This document shows, in pieces, positions 26,770-35,366 of a DNA stretch of 64,000 nucleotides. How positions within the stretch are numbered: position 1 is the first letter of the stretch; the number at the start of each line of letters is the position of its first letter. The stretch covers positions 277,324 through 341,323 of the forward strand of contig NZ_KE383820.1 of assembly GCF_000422365.1 (NCBI RefSeq), given 5' to 3'. The position numbers and the translations under genes were made by a program. Below the pieces are notes generated by a model, which was not told the DNA's origin, ran no database searches, and was given only the letters and a program-made list of their open reading frames with translations. This DNA is from Mesoflavibacter zeaxanthinifaciens DSM 18436 (GTDB lineage: Bacteria > Bacteroidota > Bacteroidia > Flavobacteriales > Flavobacteriaceae).

Positions 26770-27852
26770 ATGGAAAACAAGAAAGAATTAAGAACATGGT
26801 TGGACGATTTACAATTAGATCATCCTTTAGTAATTGCAGGACCATGTAGCGCAGAAACCGAAGAACAAGTTTTAAAAATCGCTCACGATTTAAAAGATAC
26901 AGACGTAAGCTATTACAGAGCAGGAATCTGGAAACCACGAACAAGACCAGGTAATTTTGAAGGTGTTGGTGCATTAGGTTTAAAATGGTTACAAAAAGTT
27001 AAGGAAGAAACAGGATTAAAAACAGCTACCGAAGTTGCTAATCGTGCACACGTAGAATTAGCGCTAGAGCATGATATTGATTTGTTATGGATAGGAGCAA
27101 GATCTACGGTTAGCCCTTTTATTGTTCAAGAAATTGCAGACGCTTTAAAAGGAACAGATAAAGTAGTGTTAGTTAAAAACCCAGTAAACCCAGATTTACC
27201 GTTATGGTTAGGCGCGATAGAGCGTTTAGCGAGTGCAGATATTAAAAAGTTAGGAGTCATACACAGAGGATTTTCTACGTATGAAAAAACAAAATACAGA
27301 AACAATCCAGAATGGCAATTAGCTATCGAGTTGCAAACCAAGTTTCCGGATTTACCGTTAATTAACGATCCGTCGCATATAACAGGAAAACGTGATATGA
27401 TTTTTGACGTATCACAAACCGCATTAGATTTAAACTTTGATGGATTAATGATCGAAACTCATTTTGATCCAGATAACGCGTGGAGTGATGCTGCACAACA
27501 AGTTACACCAAGTAGTTTAGTGCAAATTATGAAAGATTTACGCATTAGAAAAGAAACCGATCCTGAAGCAGAGTTTAATAGAGACTTAGCCAATTTAAGA
27601 GCTAAAATAGATGTTGTAGATAATCAAATTATCGAGCTTTTAGGAAAGCGTATGCAAGTAGCAGATGGTATTGGACAGCTTAAAAAAGAAAAAAACGTAG
27701 CAGTTTTACAAAGCAAGCGTTGGAATGAGATTTTAGGAAAAATGGTGCTTGAAGGCGAGCAAAAAGGATTAAGTGAAGAGTTTATTTTAAAGTTATTTAA
27801 AGCTATTCATCAAGAATCTATAAATCATCAAGAGAAAATTATTAAATCTTAA
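26770..27852 (+). CDS. Bifunctional DAHP synthase / chorismate mutase
   Basis: 360 residues. The N-terminal three-quarters are a KDPG-type DAHP synthase barrel (IAGPCSAET near 21, YRAGIWKPRTRPGNFEG near 55, and NDPSHITGKRD near 198). The C-terminal 90 residues are an AroQ-type chorismate mutase (LRAKIDVVDNQIIELLGKRM..IGQLKKEKN). It supplies both the first step of the shikimate pathway and the prephenate for PheA and TyrA. It lies 32 bases after tyrA and closes the operon before a terminator. Confidence 0.94.
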   Translation: MENKKELRTWLDDLQLDHPLVIAGPCSAETEEQVLKIAHDLKDTDVSYYRAGIWKPRTRPGNFEGVGALGLKWLQKVKEETGLKTATEVANRAHVELALEHDIDLLWIGARSTVSPFIVQEIADALKGTDKVVLVKNPVNPDLPLWLGAIERLASADIKKLGVIHRGFSTYEKTKYRNNPEWQLAIELQTKFPDLPLINDPSHITGKRDMIFDVSQTALDLNFDGLMIETHFDPDNAWSDAAQQVTPSSLVQIMKDLRIRKETDPEAEFNRDLANLRAKIDVVDNQIIELLGKRMQVADGIGQLKKEKNVAVLQSKRWNEILGKMVLEGEQKGLSEEFILKLFKAIHQESINHQEKIIKS

Positions 27853-27858
27853 AAATTA

Positions 27859-27893
27859 AAAAAGCCTTTTTTATTAATTGAAAAAGGCTTTTT
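27859..27893. terminator. Bidirectional terminator
   Basis: AAAAAGCCTTTTT (27859-27871) pairs with AAAAAGGCTTTTT (27881-27893). T runs on both strands allow it to end the aromatic operon (plus) and the convergent gene at 27910-28551 (minus). Confidence 0.85.
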
Positions 27894-27909
27894 ATATTTT
27901 TTTATAATG

Positions 27910-28551
27910 TTATTTTGTGTAAGCTAATCTTCTAGATGCTTTACGCATCAAAATATTTACCAAATCTTCTGGGCTACTTCCAATGCTGCCTTTTACTTTT
28001 TTATTATAATTCCAAAGTAATATTCCATCATTACTGTTATGAACATTCATATTTACTATAGCGTTGTTTGTGCTTCCCCAAAAACCTACTAAAAGACCTA
28101 ATGCTATTGATGCTCCTTCAGACATTGGTTTGTTGGTTTCAAATGTTCCCATTATTACAGCATCAACTCCTAAAAGTTTAGCAAGTTCTTCAGGTAGTTG
28201 ATCTTCAATATTATTATAAGAAATGTTTGATTTTTTTAATATTGCATTTGTTCTTGAAGGTTCTTGAACTTCTATTTTAAGACTACCTCTTTTCTTTCTT
28301 TTTAAAAACCAAGAATGCATTCCTTGTTGTAAACCTAAAGATTCATCTTTTTCTAATTTTTTTAATTGCTCCTCAGTGATGTCTTTCATCTGTTTGGGTC
28401 TCAGTTTTACTTGAGTTTTAAAAGGAATTATCGCAATAGATTTGTGGTTTTTTGCAATGCTATCAAACTTAGGGTTTTCGTAGAGATGTGTTTGCGATTG
28501 ACCTAAAAATAGGATAAAAAAGAAAAATAAAAAGGTTAATTGTTTTTTCAT
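27910..28551 (-). CDS. Secreted protein of unknown function, CsgG/GNA1162-like fold possible
   Basis: 213 residues with a signal peptide (about 1-19, ending GQSQ). The mature part opens with HKSIAIIPFKTQV, a beta strand common in periplasmic CsgG-like proteins, followed by a Lys-rich segment, ELAKLLGVDAVIMGTFETN and a final strand with DGILLWNYNKKVKG. This order resembles CsgG or GNA1162-type lipoprotein domains, but there is no lipobox. I offer the fold only as a possibility. It is convergent with the aromatic operon and divergent from the T9SS cargo gene at 28710. Confidence 0.6.
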   Translation of the reverse strand: MKKQLTFLFFFFILFLGQSQTHLYENPKFDSIAKNHKSIAIIPFKTQVKLRPKQMKDITEEQLKKLEKDESLGLQQGMHSWFLKRKKRGSLKIEVQEPSRTNAILKKSNISYNNIEDQLPEELAKLLGVDAVIMGTFETNKPMSEGASIALGLLVGFWGSTNNAIVNMNVHNSNDGILLWNYNKKVKGSIGSSPEDLVNILMRKASRRLAYTK

Positions 28552-28615
28552 TGATATTAAATTGATTGTTTGTTCATTTGCGAATATACATTAATTTATA
28601 ATTTTTATCAATTTA

Positions 28616-28647
28616 TTTCCCTCAATCAAAATGGTCTTTCCCTCAAT
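28616..28647 (+). promoter_or_regulatory. Paired direct repeat, possible operator
   Basis: TTTCCCTCAAT occurs at 28616-28626 and again at 28637-28647, exactly 21 bases apart from start to start, i.e. two helical turns. It lies 63-94 bases before the ATG at 28710 and could bind a regulator as two sites on one face of the helix. No identical third copy was noticed in the surrounding region. Confidence 0.4.
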
Positions 28648-28709
28648 TAAGGTTTTATAAATTTTAGGTTAATGTTAAGTTTGGTTGTCTAATTAATAAT
28701 TTAATAATT

Positions 28710-29339
28710 ATGAAACTAAAATTACTCTTAAGTCTATTGCTTTTATCTTCAATAATAATAAAAGCGCAAACAATAAAAGGAACTATTACAGATGGTGAAA
28801 ACAAACTTGAAGATGCTAATATTATTGTTAAAAGCACAAAAAGGGGAACAACATCTGATGCTAATGGTGAATTTAAAATTGAAGCAATAAAAAATGATAC
28901 ACTTTCAATTTTGTATTTAGGTTACAGTACTAAAAATATTGTAATCACTGATCAAAATAATATTGAAGTAATATTAAAAGTTGATAATACTTTGGATGAA
29001 GTTGTTTTAATTGGTTATCAATCTACGACTTATAAATGTTGTTACAGTTGCTTTGTAAAGGTTACTAAAATTACAGAAAACAATAAAGCTATAGTCAAGT
29101 CTAAGCTTTTTCCAAATCCTTCATCAACAGGTGTTTTTAGTTTACAACTGTTAAAGAATTATAATCAAGTTGAAGTGCAAGTAACAAACTTATCGGGACA
29201 AATTTTGCAACAACATCAATTTAATAATGTATCACAACCTTTAAGTTTAGATTTATCTCAGTTTAACTCTGGTGTTTATTTAATAACTATTGTAGCAGAT
29301 GGTGAAAAATTACCATCTAAAAAAGCGATTAAGCCTTAG
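28710..29339 (+). CDS. Small secreted protein with carboxypeptidase-regulatory-like and T9SS sorting domains
   Basis: 209 residues. A signal peptide (about 1-19, ending IKAQ) is followed by a CarboxypepD-regulatory-like domain (about 21-95: IKGTITDGENKLEDANIIVKS and GTTSDANGEFKIEA). A short Cys-rich link (YKCCYSCF near residue 108) leads to a type A T9SS sorting domain (LFPNPSSTGVFSLQL to SGVYLITIVADGEKLPSKK). It should be exported by the T9SS and may be attached to the cell surface. Its function is unknown. Confidence 0.8.
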   Translation: MKLKLLLSLLLLSSIIIKAQTIKGTITDGENKLEDANIIVKSTKRGTTSDANGEFKIEAIKNDTLSILYLGYSTKNIVITDQNNIEVILKVDNTLDEVVLIGYQSTTYKCCYSCFVKVTKITENNKAIVKSKLFPNPSSTGVFSLQLLKNYNQVEVQVTNLSGQILQQHQFNNVSQPLSLDLSQFNSGVYLITIVADGEKLPSKKAIKP

Positions 29340-29385
29340 CGTATTTCAATTTAAAAATTGTTATTTTGTAACTTATTTAGCTTAA

Positions 29386-30336
29386 ATGACAGGACGCGTT
29401 TATAAATCTACAGGAAGCTGGTACACAGTAAAGACCGAATTAGGTCAGACTTACGAGTGTAGAATAAAAGGTAAATTCCGTTTAAAAGGAATAAAAAGTA
29501 CCAATCCAATTGCTGTTGGTGATTTCGTGGATTTTGAGTTAGATACAAAAAGTGATAATGAAACTGGAGTGATAAACAAGATTCATGATAGAGACAATTA
29601 TATCGTTAGAAAATCTGTTAACTTATCTAAACAAACACACATAATTGCTTCTAATATTGATCAGGTATTTTTGTTAGTAACAATTGATAATCCTCCAACA
29701 TTTACCAGTTTTATAGATCGTTTTTTGGTTACTGCAGAAGCTTATGATATTAAGGCTGTACTTTTGTTTAATAAGGTAGATACTTATGATCAAGATACAC
29801 TAAATGAGGTAAGGTATTTGGCACATGTTTATAGACAAATAGGATACGAGTGCGTTGGCATTTCAGCAAAAACTGGAAAAAATATAGATAAGGTAAAAAG
29901 TATGATGTCTGGTAAAGTAAGTATGTTTACAGGTCATTCTGGTGTAGGAAAATCTACTTTGGTAAATGCTATAGAACCATCTTTAGATTTAAAAACTAAA
30001 GAAATATCCATGCAGCATATGCAAGGACAACACACTACTACTTTTGCAGAAATGTTTGATTTAAGTTTTGATGCTAAAATCATAGACACTCCAGGGATTA
30101 AAGGTTTTGGAGTTGTTGATATGGAAAGAGAAGAAGTAGGTGATTATTTTCCTGAGTTTTTTGCCTTAAAACAAGATTGTAAATTTAATAATTGTCTACA
30201 TTTAGAAGAGCCAAAATGTGCTGTAAAAAATGCTTTAGAAAATGATGAAATTGCAGCATCAAGATATAGAAGTTATGTTCAGATTTTAGAAGGAGAAGAA
30301 GAGCATTACCGAACTGATAATTGGGATAAAGAGTAA
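29386..30336 (+). CDS. rsgA: Ribosome small-subunit-dependent GTPase A
   Basis: 316 residues, circularly permuted GTPase: an N-terminal OB domain, then G4 NKVD at 129-132, G1 GHSGVGKS at 183-190 and G3 DTPG at 234-237. The C-terminal zinc knuckle has Cys265, Cys270, His272 and Cys278. It acts in late maturation of the 30S subunit. It is followed 1 base later by dtd, so it likely forms an operon with dtd and the small membrane protein gene. Confidence 0.95.
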   Translation: MTGRVYKSTGSWYTVKTELGQTYECRIKGKFRLKGIKSTNPIAVGDFVDFELDTKSDNETGVINKIHDRDNYIVRKSVNLSKQTHIIASNIDQVFLLVTIDNPPTFTSFIDRFLVTAEAYDIKAVLLFNKVDTYDQDTLNEVRYLAHVYRQIGYECVGISAKTGKNIDKVKSMMSGKVSMFTGHSGVGKSTLVNAIEPSLDLKTKEISMQHMQGQHTTTFAEMFDLSFDAKIIDTPGIKGFGVVDMEREEVGDYFPEFFALKQDCKFNNCLHLEEPKCAVKNALENDEIAASRYRSYVQILEGEEEHYRTDNWDKE

Positions 30337-30337
30337 G

Positions 30338-30790
30338 ATGAAAGTTGTATTACAACGTGTTAGTCAAGCAAGTGTCACTATAGATAACCAAACAGTAGCT
30401 AAAATAGAACAAGGTCTATTAGTTTTAGTAGGAATTGTAGAAGAAGATGCGCAAGAAGACATTAATTGGTTAGTCAATAAAATAATGAATTGCCGTATTT
30501 TTTCTGATGAAAACGGTGTGATGAACAAGTCTGTAAAAGATATTGATGGCGATGTAATAGTTGTAAGTCAATTTACTTTACATGCCAGTACTAAAAAAGG
30601 CAATAGACCAAGCTATATAAAAGCAGCAAAACCAGATGTTGCAATTCCGCTTTACGAAAGTTTTATAAAAACTTGCGAAGCAGACTTACAAAAGCCTATT
30701 CAAACAGGACAATTTGGTGCCGATATGAAAGTTGCTTTAGTAAATGATGGACCAGTAACCATCATTATAGATACAAAAAATAAAGAATAA
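30338..30790 (+). CDS. dtd: D-aminoacyl-tRNA deacylase
   Basis: 150 residues, the usual length. The active-site cross-subunit motifs are SQFTLHAS (about 76-83) and NDGPVT near the C-terminus (about 137-142), with KKGNRPSY between them. It removes D-amino acids, and glycine mischarged on tRNA-Ala, from tRNAs. It follows rsgA by one base and precedes a 64-residue membrane protein gene by two. Confidence 0.95.
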   Translation: MKVVLQRVSQASVTIDNQTVAKIEQGLLVLVGIVEEDAQEDINWLVNKIMNCRIFSDENGVMNKSVKDIDGDVIVVSQFTLHASTKKGNRPSYIKAAKPDVAIPLYESFIKTCEADLQKPIQTGQFGADMKVALVNDGPVTIIIDTKNKE

Positions 30791-30792
30791 CC

Positions 30793-30987
30793 ATGAAAAG
30801 AAAAATATTAGAATTTATTGTAGCTTTTTTATTTAACGGTATTATCTTTTCGTTAATTCATTTAGTTATAGATAATGATTATACTTTAAATGAATTAGTT
30901 AAAATGGGCGTGTTTTTTGGTGTAGCAATGGGATTATTTCATATTTTAATTTTACCATACATAGTTAAAAGGAAAAACAGAAATTGA
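30793..30987 (+). CDS. Small membrane protein
   Basis: 64 residues with two hydrophobic segments (about 7-25 and 38-56) joined by an acidic loop, and a basic tail (VKRKNRN). No family is recognised. It starts 2 bases after dtd and is probably part of the rsgA-dtd operon. Confidence 0.6.
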   Translation: MKRKILEFIVAFLFNGIIFSLIHLVIDNDYTLNELVKMGVFFGVAMGLFHILILPYIVKRKNRN

Positions 30988-31041
30988 TATAAGTTTTTTT
31001 GTTGAATTAATATTCATATATTAGTCGCAAATTAATCAATA

Positions 31042-32946
31042 ATGCCCTTTTATAAAAACCTGAAGAGCGCTTTGCTCTTAATCCTTTTTTCAACAACTTT
31101 TTTTGCACAAAGTAACTTACAGTTTAGTTTATTTAATACTGCTTTAACAGATAATGCTAATGCAATTATTAGAGAAAATTCAGTAGAAATTACTATCGAA
31201 TCAATAGATGTTATTACTTATAAAAAACGTCGAATAGTAACGGTTTTAAACGAAGCAGGAAATAGACACGTAAATGCAGTAGCTTATTATGATGATGGTA
31301 AAGATGTCAAGAAGATAAAAGCGATTATATATGATCAATTAGGAAGAGAAATTAAAACTGTAAAAAAAAGAGACTTTTCAGATGTTAGTGTTGCTGATGG
31401 TTTTTCTATTTTTAATGATAATCGTGCATTGCATTTAGATTATACACCAAGCAGTTATCCTTATACAGTAGACTTTACTGTCGAGACAATTAATACAAAT
31501 ACTGCTTTTATTCCGTCATGGTATCCTTTAGAGGCTTATAACGTAAGTACAGAGCTTTCTACCTACAAAATAATAAATAACACACCTATAGAGGTAGTAG
31601 TAAAAGAATCTAATTTAAAAGAATATAAAGCTGAAAAGATTTCAGATTTTAATTATAAGATTGAAAACGCTTCAGCAGTTACAAGAGAAGCTTTTAGTCC
31701 TTCATTATCAAAAATAGTTCCTTCAGTCAAAGCAACTTTAAAAAACTTTAGCATGTTAGGCGTAGAAGGTGTTAATAACAATTGGCAAGACTTTGGGAAG
31801 TGGATGGATGATAAACTATTATCTGGCACACAAGAGCTACCAGAAGAAGTTAAAACAGAAATTACAGAGCTTACCAAAGACGCTTCTTCACCAATTGAAA
31901 AAGCCAAAATAGTCTATAACTACATGCAAAATAAAACAAGGTATATAAGCATACAAGTTGGTATTGGTGGCTGGAAGCCAATGTTAGCAGAAGATGTAGA
32001 TAGACTTGGGTATGGAGACTGTAAAGGTCTTTCTAACTACACAAAAGCATTACTAGATTACGTAGGTGTAACCTCTTATTATACTATTGTTTATGGTGAC
32101 TCAGATATACGTGATATAGATTCAGATTTTTCTTCATTACAAGGTAATCATGCTATTTTAAGTATACCTAATAATGACGATTATATTACTTTAGAATGTA
32201 CAAGTCAAACAGCACCATTTGGTTATATAGCTAATTTTACAGACGATAGGGATGTGTTGATAATAACACCAGAAGGCGGTAAAATAATACATACAAAAAG
32301 TTATGCTCCTAAAGAAAATAAACAAACAACTTTAGCAAGTGTAAGTATTGATCAAACAGGAAGTATTAAAGCTAATGTTAGCATAAAATCTCAAGGAACA
32401 CAATATAAAAAATATCAACGCTTAGATATACAAACAGAAAAAGAAAATATACTTTATTATAAAAATTATTTTGATAATATAAAGAATCTTAAAATAGAAA
32501 ATATCAACCTAATCAATAACAAAGATCAGATTGTATTTGAAGAAAATTTAAAATTATCTGCAAAAAACTACACAACAAAAGCAGGAAACAGATTTTTGTT
32601 CTGCCCTAATATTTTTAATATAATGGCATACGTGCCACCAAGATATAAGACCAGAAGTTTACCTTTTGAAATAGACAGAGGTTTTTATGATGTTGATGAG
32701 TATGAAATATTACTACCAGAAAATGTAGTAGTAGAAGCTCTATTTGAACCAATAGAAATAAAAAATAAATTTGGGCTATATAAAGCTTCTATCCAATCAA
32801 AAGATGAAAAAACTTTAATATACACAAGAGAATTACTTATCAATAAAGGCGCATATACTAAAGAAGACTACAAAAACTACAGACAATTTAGACTAGATAT
32901 AGCAAAATATGACAAATCAAAAATGGTCTTAAAAATAAATCAATAA
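31042..32946 (+). CDS. DUF3857 / transglutaminase-like exported protein, active-site residues present
   Basis: 634 residues with a signal peptide ending TTFFAQ at about residue 23. A DUF3857 beta domain (about 45-200) is followed by a transglutaminase-like domain (about 285-395) with Cys327 in GYGDCKGLS, His370 in GNHAIL and Glu385 in TLECTSQ as a likely triad. It is probably periplasmic or surface-located. The substrate is unknown. It is 3 bases from its paralogue downstream and so co-transcribed. Confidence 0.8.
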   Translation: MPFYKNLKSALLLILFSTTFFAQSNLQFSLFNTALTDNANAIIRENSVEITIESIDVITYKKRRIVTVLNEAGNRHVNAVAYYDDGKDVKKIKAIIYDQLGREIKTVKKRDFSDVSVADGFSIFNDNRALHLDYTPSSYPYTVDFTVETINTNTAFIPSWYPLEAYNVSTELSTYKIINNTPIEVVVKESNLKEYKAEKISDFNYKIENASAVTREAFSPSLSKIVPSVKATLKNFSMLGVEGVNNNWQDFGKWMDDKLLSGTQELPEEVKTEITELTKDASSPIEKAKIVYNYMQNKTRYISIQVGIGGWKPMLAEDVDRLGYGDCKGLSNYTKALLDYVGVTSYYTIVYGDSDIRDIDSDFSSLQGNHAILSIPNNDDYITLECTSQTAPFGYIANFTDDRDVLIITPEGGKIIHTKSYAPKENKQTTLASVSIDQTGSIKANVSIKSQGTQYKKYQRLDIQTEKENILYYKNYFDNIKNLKIENINLINNKDQIVFEENLKLSAKNYTTKAGNRFLFCPNIFNIMAYVPPRYKTRSLPFEIDRGFYDVDEYEILLPENVVVEALFEPIEIKNKFGLYKASIQSKDEKTLIYTRELLINKGAYTKEDYKNYRQFRLDIAKYDKSKMVLKINQ

Positions 32947-32949
32947 CCA

Positions 32950-34920
32950 ATGGGAAGAATAATTATTATTTTACTGTTAATATCTACAGTAACAACAAAA
33001 GCACAAAATTTTAAATTCGGAAAAGTTAGTAAAGAAGAGGTTGAAGAAAAACAACATCCTTTAGAGTCAGAAGCAAATGCAGCAGTATTATATAAAAGTG
33101 AAGAGATTGCTTTTGATTTTAGTACAATAGAAGGCTTCGAGCAAACAAGAAAAGTACACGAAAGGATTAAAATTTATAATAAAGAAGGTTACGATTATGC
33201 AACTAAAAAGTTGAAACTATACAATGAAGATGCCTCAACAAGAGAGAGAGTTATAGGAATTAAAGGCTATACTTATGTTTTAAAAAATGGAAAAGTAGAA
33301 AAAATAAAACTTAGAAAAGAAAATATTTTTGAAAACGAAAATAATGAATTTTGGGCAACCAAATCTTTTACAATGCCAAGTATAGAAGAAGGTTGTGTAA
33401 TAGAATTTGAGTATATTCTTAAAACTCCATTTATGAGTATAGATGATGTTATTGTTCAATATGATATTCCAATAAATAAAATAGAAAGTAGAATAGCAAT
33501 ACCAGAGTATTTTAACTACAATAAATACCCAAATCTTAAAGCAAAAATTCAACCAGAACTAACAGAAACAAAAAAAGTAAGAAGAGAGCAATTTGATGCA
33601 AAATCTCAAGGATTAGAGTTTGATGAAAACATCATCAATATCAATATGGATAATGTAGCTTCGTTAAAAGATGAACCGTATGTTGATAATTTAGATAATT
33701 ATAGAGGTAAATTAGCATTAGAGTATGCTTTTTATAGAGCTCCAAACGGAAAAGTTACATCATATTCTACCACTTGGGACAAAATCACAAAAAACATAAA
33801 TAAAAGCGAAAGCTTTGGAGAGCAAATAGAAAAATCAAGTTACTACGAAGAAGATTTAGCAAAAGTACTTAAAGAAACTAATAGTGATGACGAAAAGATT
33901 CTTGCAATATTCGACTTAGTAAAATCCAAGGTAAAATGGAATGACTTTATAGGATATAAAACCAATGACGGTGTAAAAAAAGCTTACAAAGAAGGAGTAG
34001 GTAATGTTGCAGAGATAAACCTTATTTTAGTATCAATGCTTAAAAAAGCAGGAATAAAAGCAAATCCTGTATTAATAAGTACAAGAGATAATGGTGTGCC
34101 TCTTTTTCCAACAAGAAGTGGATTTAACTATGTAGTCTGTGCAGTAGAAAAAGAACAAGGTTTAATCTATTTAGACGCTACACAAAAAAACGCTAACATA
34201 AATATTCTTCCTACAAGAGCTATTAATTGGTTAGGTAGAATTGTAAGAGAAGACAATACTTCAGATTGGGTACAATTGTCTCCAAAAAAAACATCTAAAG
34301 AAATAATTTCATTAAACTTAGATTTAAATGAAGATTTAACCGAAACAGGTAAACTTAGAAAAAGACTAACCGATTATTATGCTTTTAATTATAGGGATGA
34401 TAATAGAGGTAAAGCAAAAGAATCTATAATTCAAGACATAGAAAATGATAATTCAGGGTTAATAATTAATGAGATTAATCATAAAGATTTAGATAATACA
34501 TACAAGCCAATAACCTATGATTACGATTTTACATACGAAGGTGCAGCAGAAGAAATTGCAGGTATGATCTATTTGTCTCCTTTAGCATTTTTGATTTCAG
34601 AAGAAAATCCATTTGTACAAGAACAAAGAAATTATCCTATAGATTTTGTAGCACCATTATCAAGTAAATATATCGTAAATATTAACCTTCCAGAAGGCTA
34701 TGTGGTAGATGCTTTACCAGAAAGCGCATCAGTTAAGTTTAATGCTAATGCAGCTAGCTTTACTTACATAGCAAAGCAGGTAGGTAATAAAATTCAGATT
34801 ATGGTAGATACAGAGATAAATCAAACTTTAATTACTCCAGATCAATATCTTGATTTTAAAAAATTCTATCAGTTTTTAAAAGACAAAGAGTCAGAAAAAA
34901 TTGTTCTTAAAAAAGCTTAA
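32950..34920 (+). CDS. DUF3857 / transglutaminase-like exported protein, catalytic Cys and His replaced
   Basis: 656 residues with a signal peptide ending TTKAQ. It has the same DUF3857 plus transglutaminase-like layout as its neighbour. The catalytic segment reads GVGNVAEINL, so Val353 occupies the Cys position; the His position holds Tyr394 (FNYVVC), while Asp409 (YLDATQ) remains. It is probably not an active cysteine enzyme and may bind a ligand or partner. It starts 3 bases after the first copy. Confidence 0.78.
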   Translation: MGRIIIILLLISTVTTKAQNFKFGKVSKEEVEEKQHPLESEANAAVLYKSEEIAFDFSTIEGFEQTRKVHERIKIYNKEGYDYATKKLKLYNEDASTRERVIGIKGYTYVLKNGKVEKIKLRKENIFENENNEFWATKSFTMPSIEEGCVIEFEYILKTPFMSIDDVIVQYDIPINKIESRIAIPEYFNYNKYPNLKAKIQPELTETKKVRREQFDAKSQGLEFDENIININMDNVASLKDEPYVDNLDNYRGKLALEYAFYRAPNGKVTSYSTTWDKITKNINKSESFGEQIEKSSYYEEDLAKVLKETNSDDEKILAIFDLVKSKVKWNDFIGYKTNDGVKKAYKEGVGNVAEINLILVSMLKKAGIKANPVLISTRDNGVPLFPTRSGFNYVVCAVEKEQGLIYLDATQKNANINILPTRAINWLGRIVREDNTSDWVQLSPKKTSKEIISLNLDLNEDLTETGKLRKRLTDYYAFNYRDDNRGKAKESIIQDIENDNSGLIINEINHKDLDNTYKPITYDYDFTYEGAAEEIAGMIYLSPLAFLISEENPFVQEQRNYPIDFVAPLSSKYIVNINLPEGYVVDALPESASVKFNANAASFTYIAKQVGNKIQIMVDTEINQTLITPDQYLDFKKFYQFLKDKESEKIVLKKA

Positions 34921-34986
34921 ACAAAAATTTATTCAAACATTCTAATCATATTTTAAAAGTATTATAGCTTTTGAAAATACAATAAT

Positions 34987-34994
34987 TATCTTTG
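34987..34994 (+). promoter_or_regulatory. -7 box candidate for the MazG-like gene
   Basis: TATCTTTG fits TAnnTTTG and lies 34 bases before the ATG at 35029. The nearest TTTG (34970-34973) is only 13 bases upstream, shorter than the usual spacing. Confidence 0.35.
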
Positions 34995-35028
34995 AAGTGT
35001 TTAATCAACATTTCAAAGGTAATTAGTA

Positions 35029-35355
35029 ATGAATATCAAAAACGCACAGCAAGAAGTAGATAATTGGATTAAAAATCATGGAGTAAGATATTTTAACGAG
35101 CTTACTAATATGGCGCAACTTACAGAAGAAGTAGGTGAAGTTGCACGTATTATTGCAAGACGTTATGGAGAGCAAAGCGAAAAAGAAAGCGATAAAAATA
35201 AAGATTTAGGTGAAGAGTTAGCAGACGTTATGTTTGTAGTTTTATGTTTAGCAAATCAAACAGGAGTAGACTTACAAGATGCTTTTGATAAAAAGTTAGA
35301 CTTAAAAACAAAACGCGATCACGACAGACACCATAACAATCAAAAATTAAAGTAA
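35029..35355 (+). CDS. MazG-like nucleotide pyrophosphohydrolase
   Basis: 108 residues, the single-domain MazG-like type. The metal-binding acidic residues are seen in EEVGEVARII (about 31-40) and EELADVMFVVL (about 64-74). It is expected to hydrolyse (d)NTPs to monophosphates; the exact substrate cannot be told. It precedes aroA by 11 bases. Confidence 0.85.
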   Translation: MNIKNAQQEVDNWIKNHGVRYFNELTNMAQLTEEVGEVARIIARRYGEQSEKESDKNKDLGEELADVMFVVLCLANQTGVDLQDAFDKKLDLKTKRDHDRHHNNQKLK

Positions 35356-35366
35356 ATCATAGATAG

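Noticed and set aside
28616-28647. CRISPR repeat
   Set aside because: Only two units, 11 bases long, with no cas genes; better seen as a possible operator.
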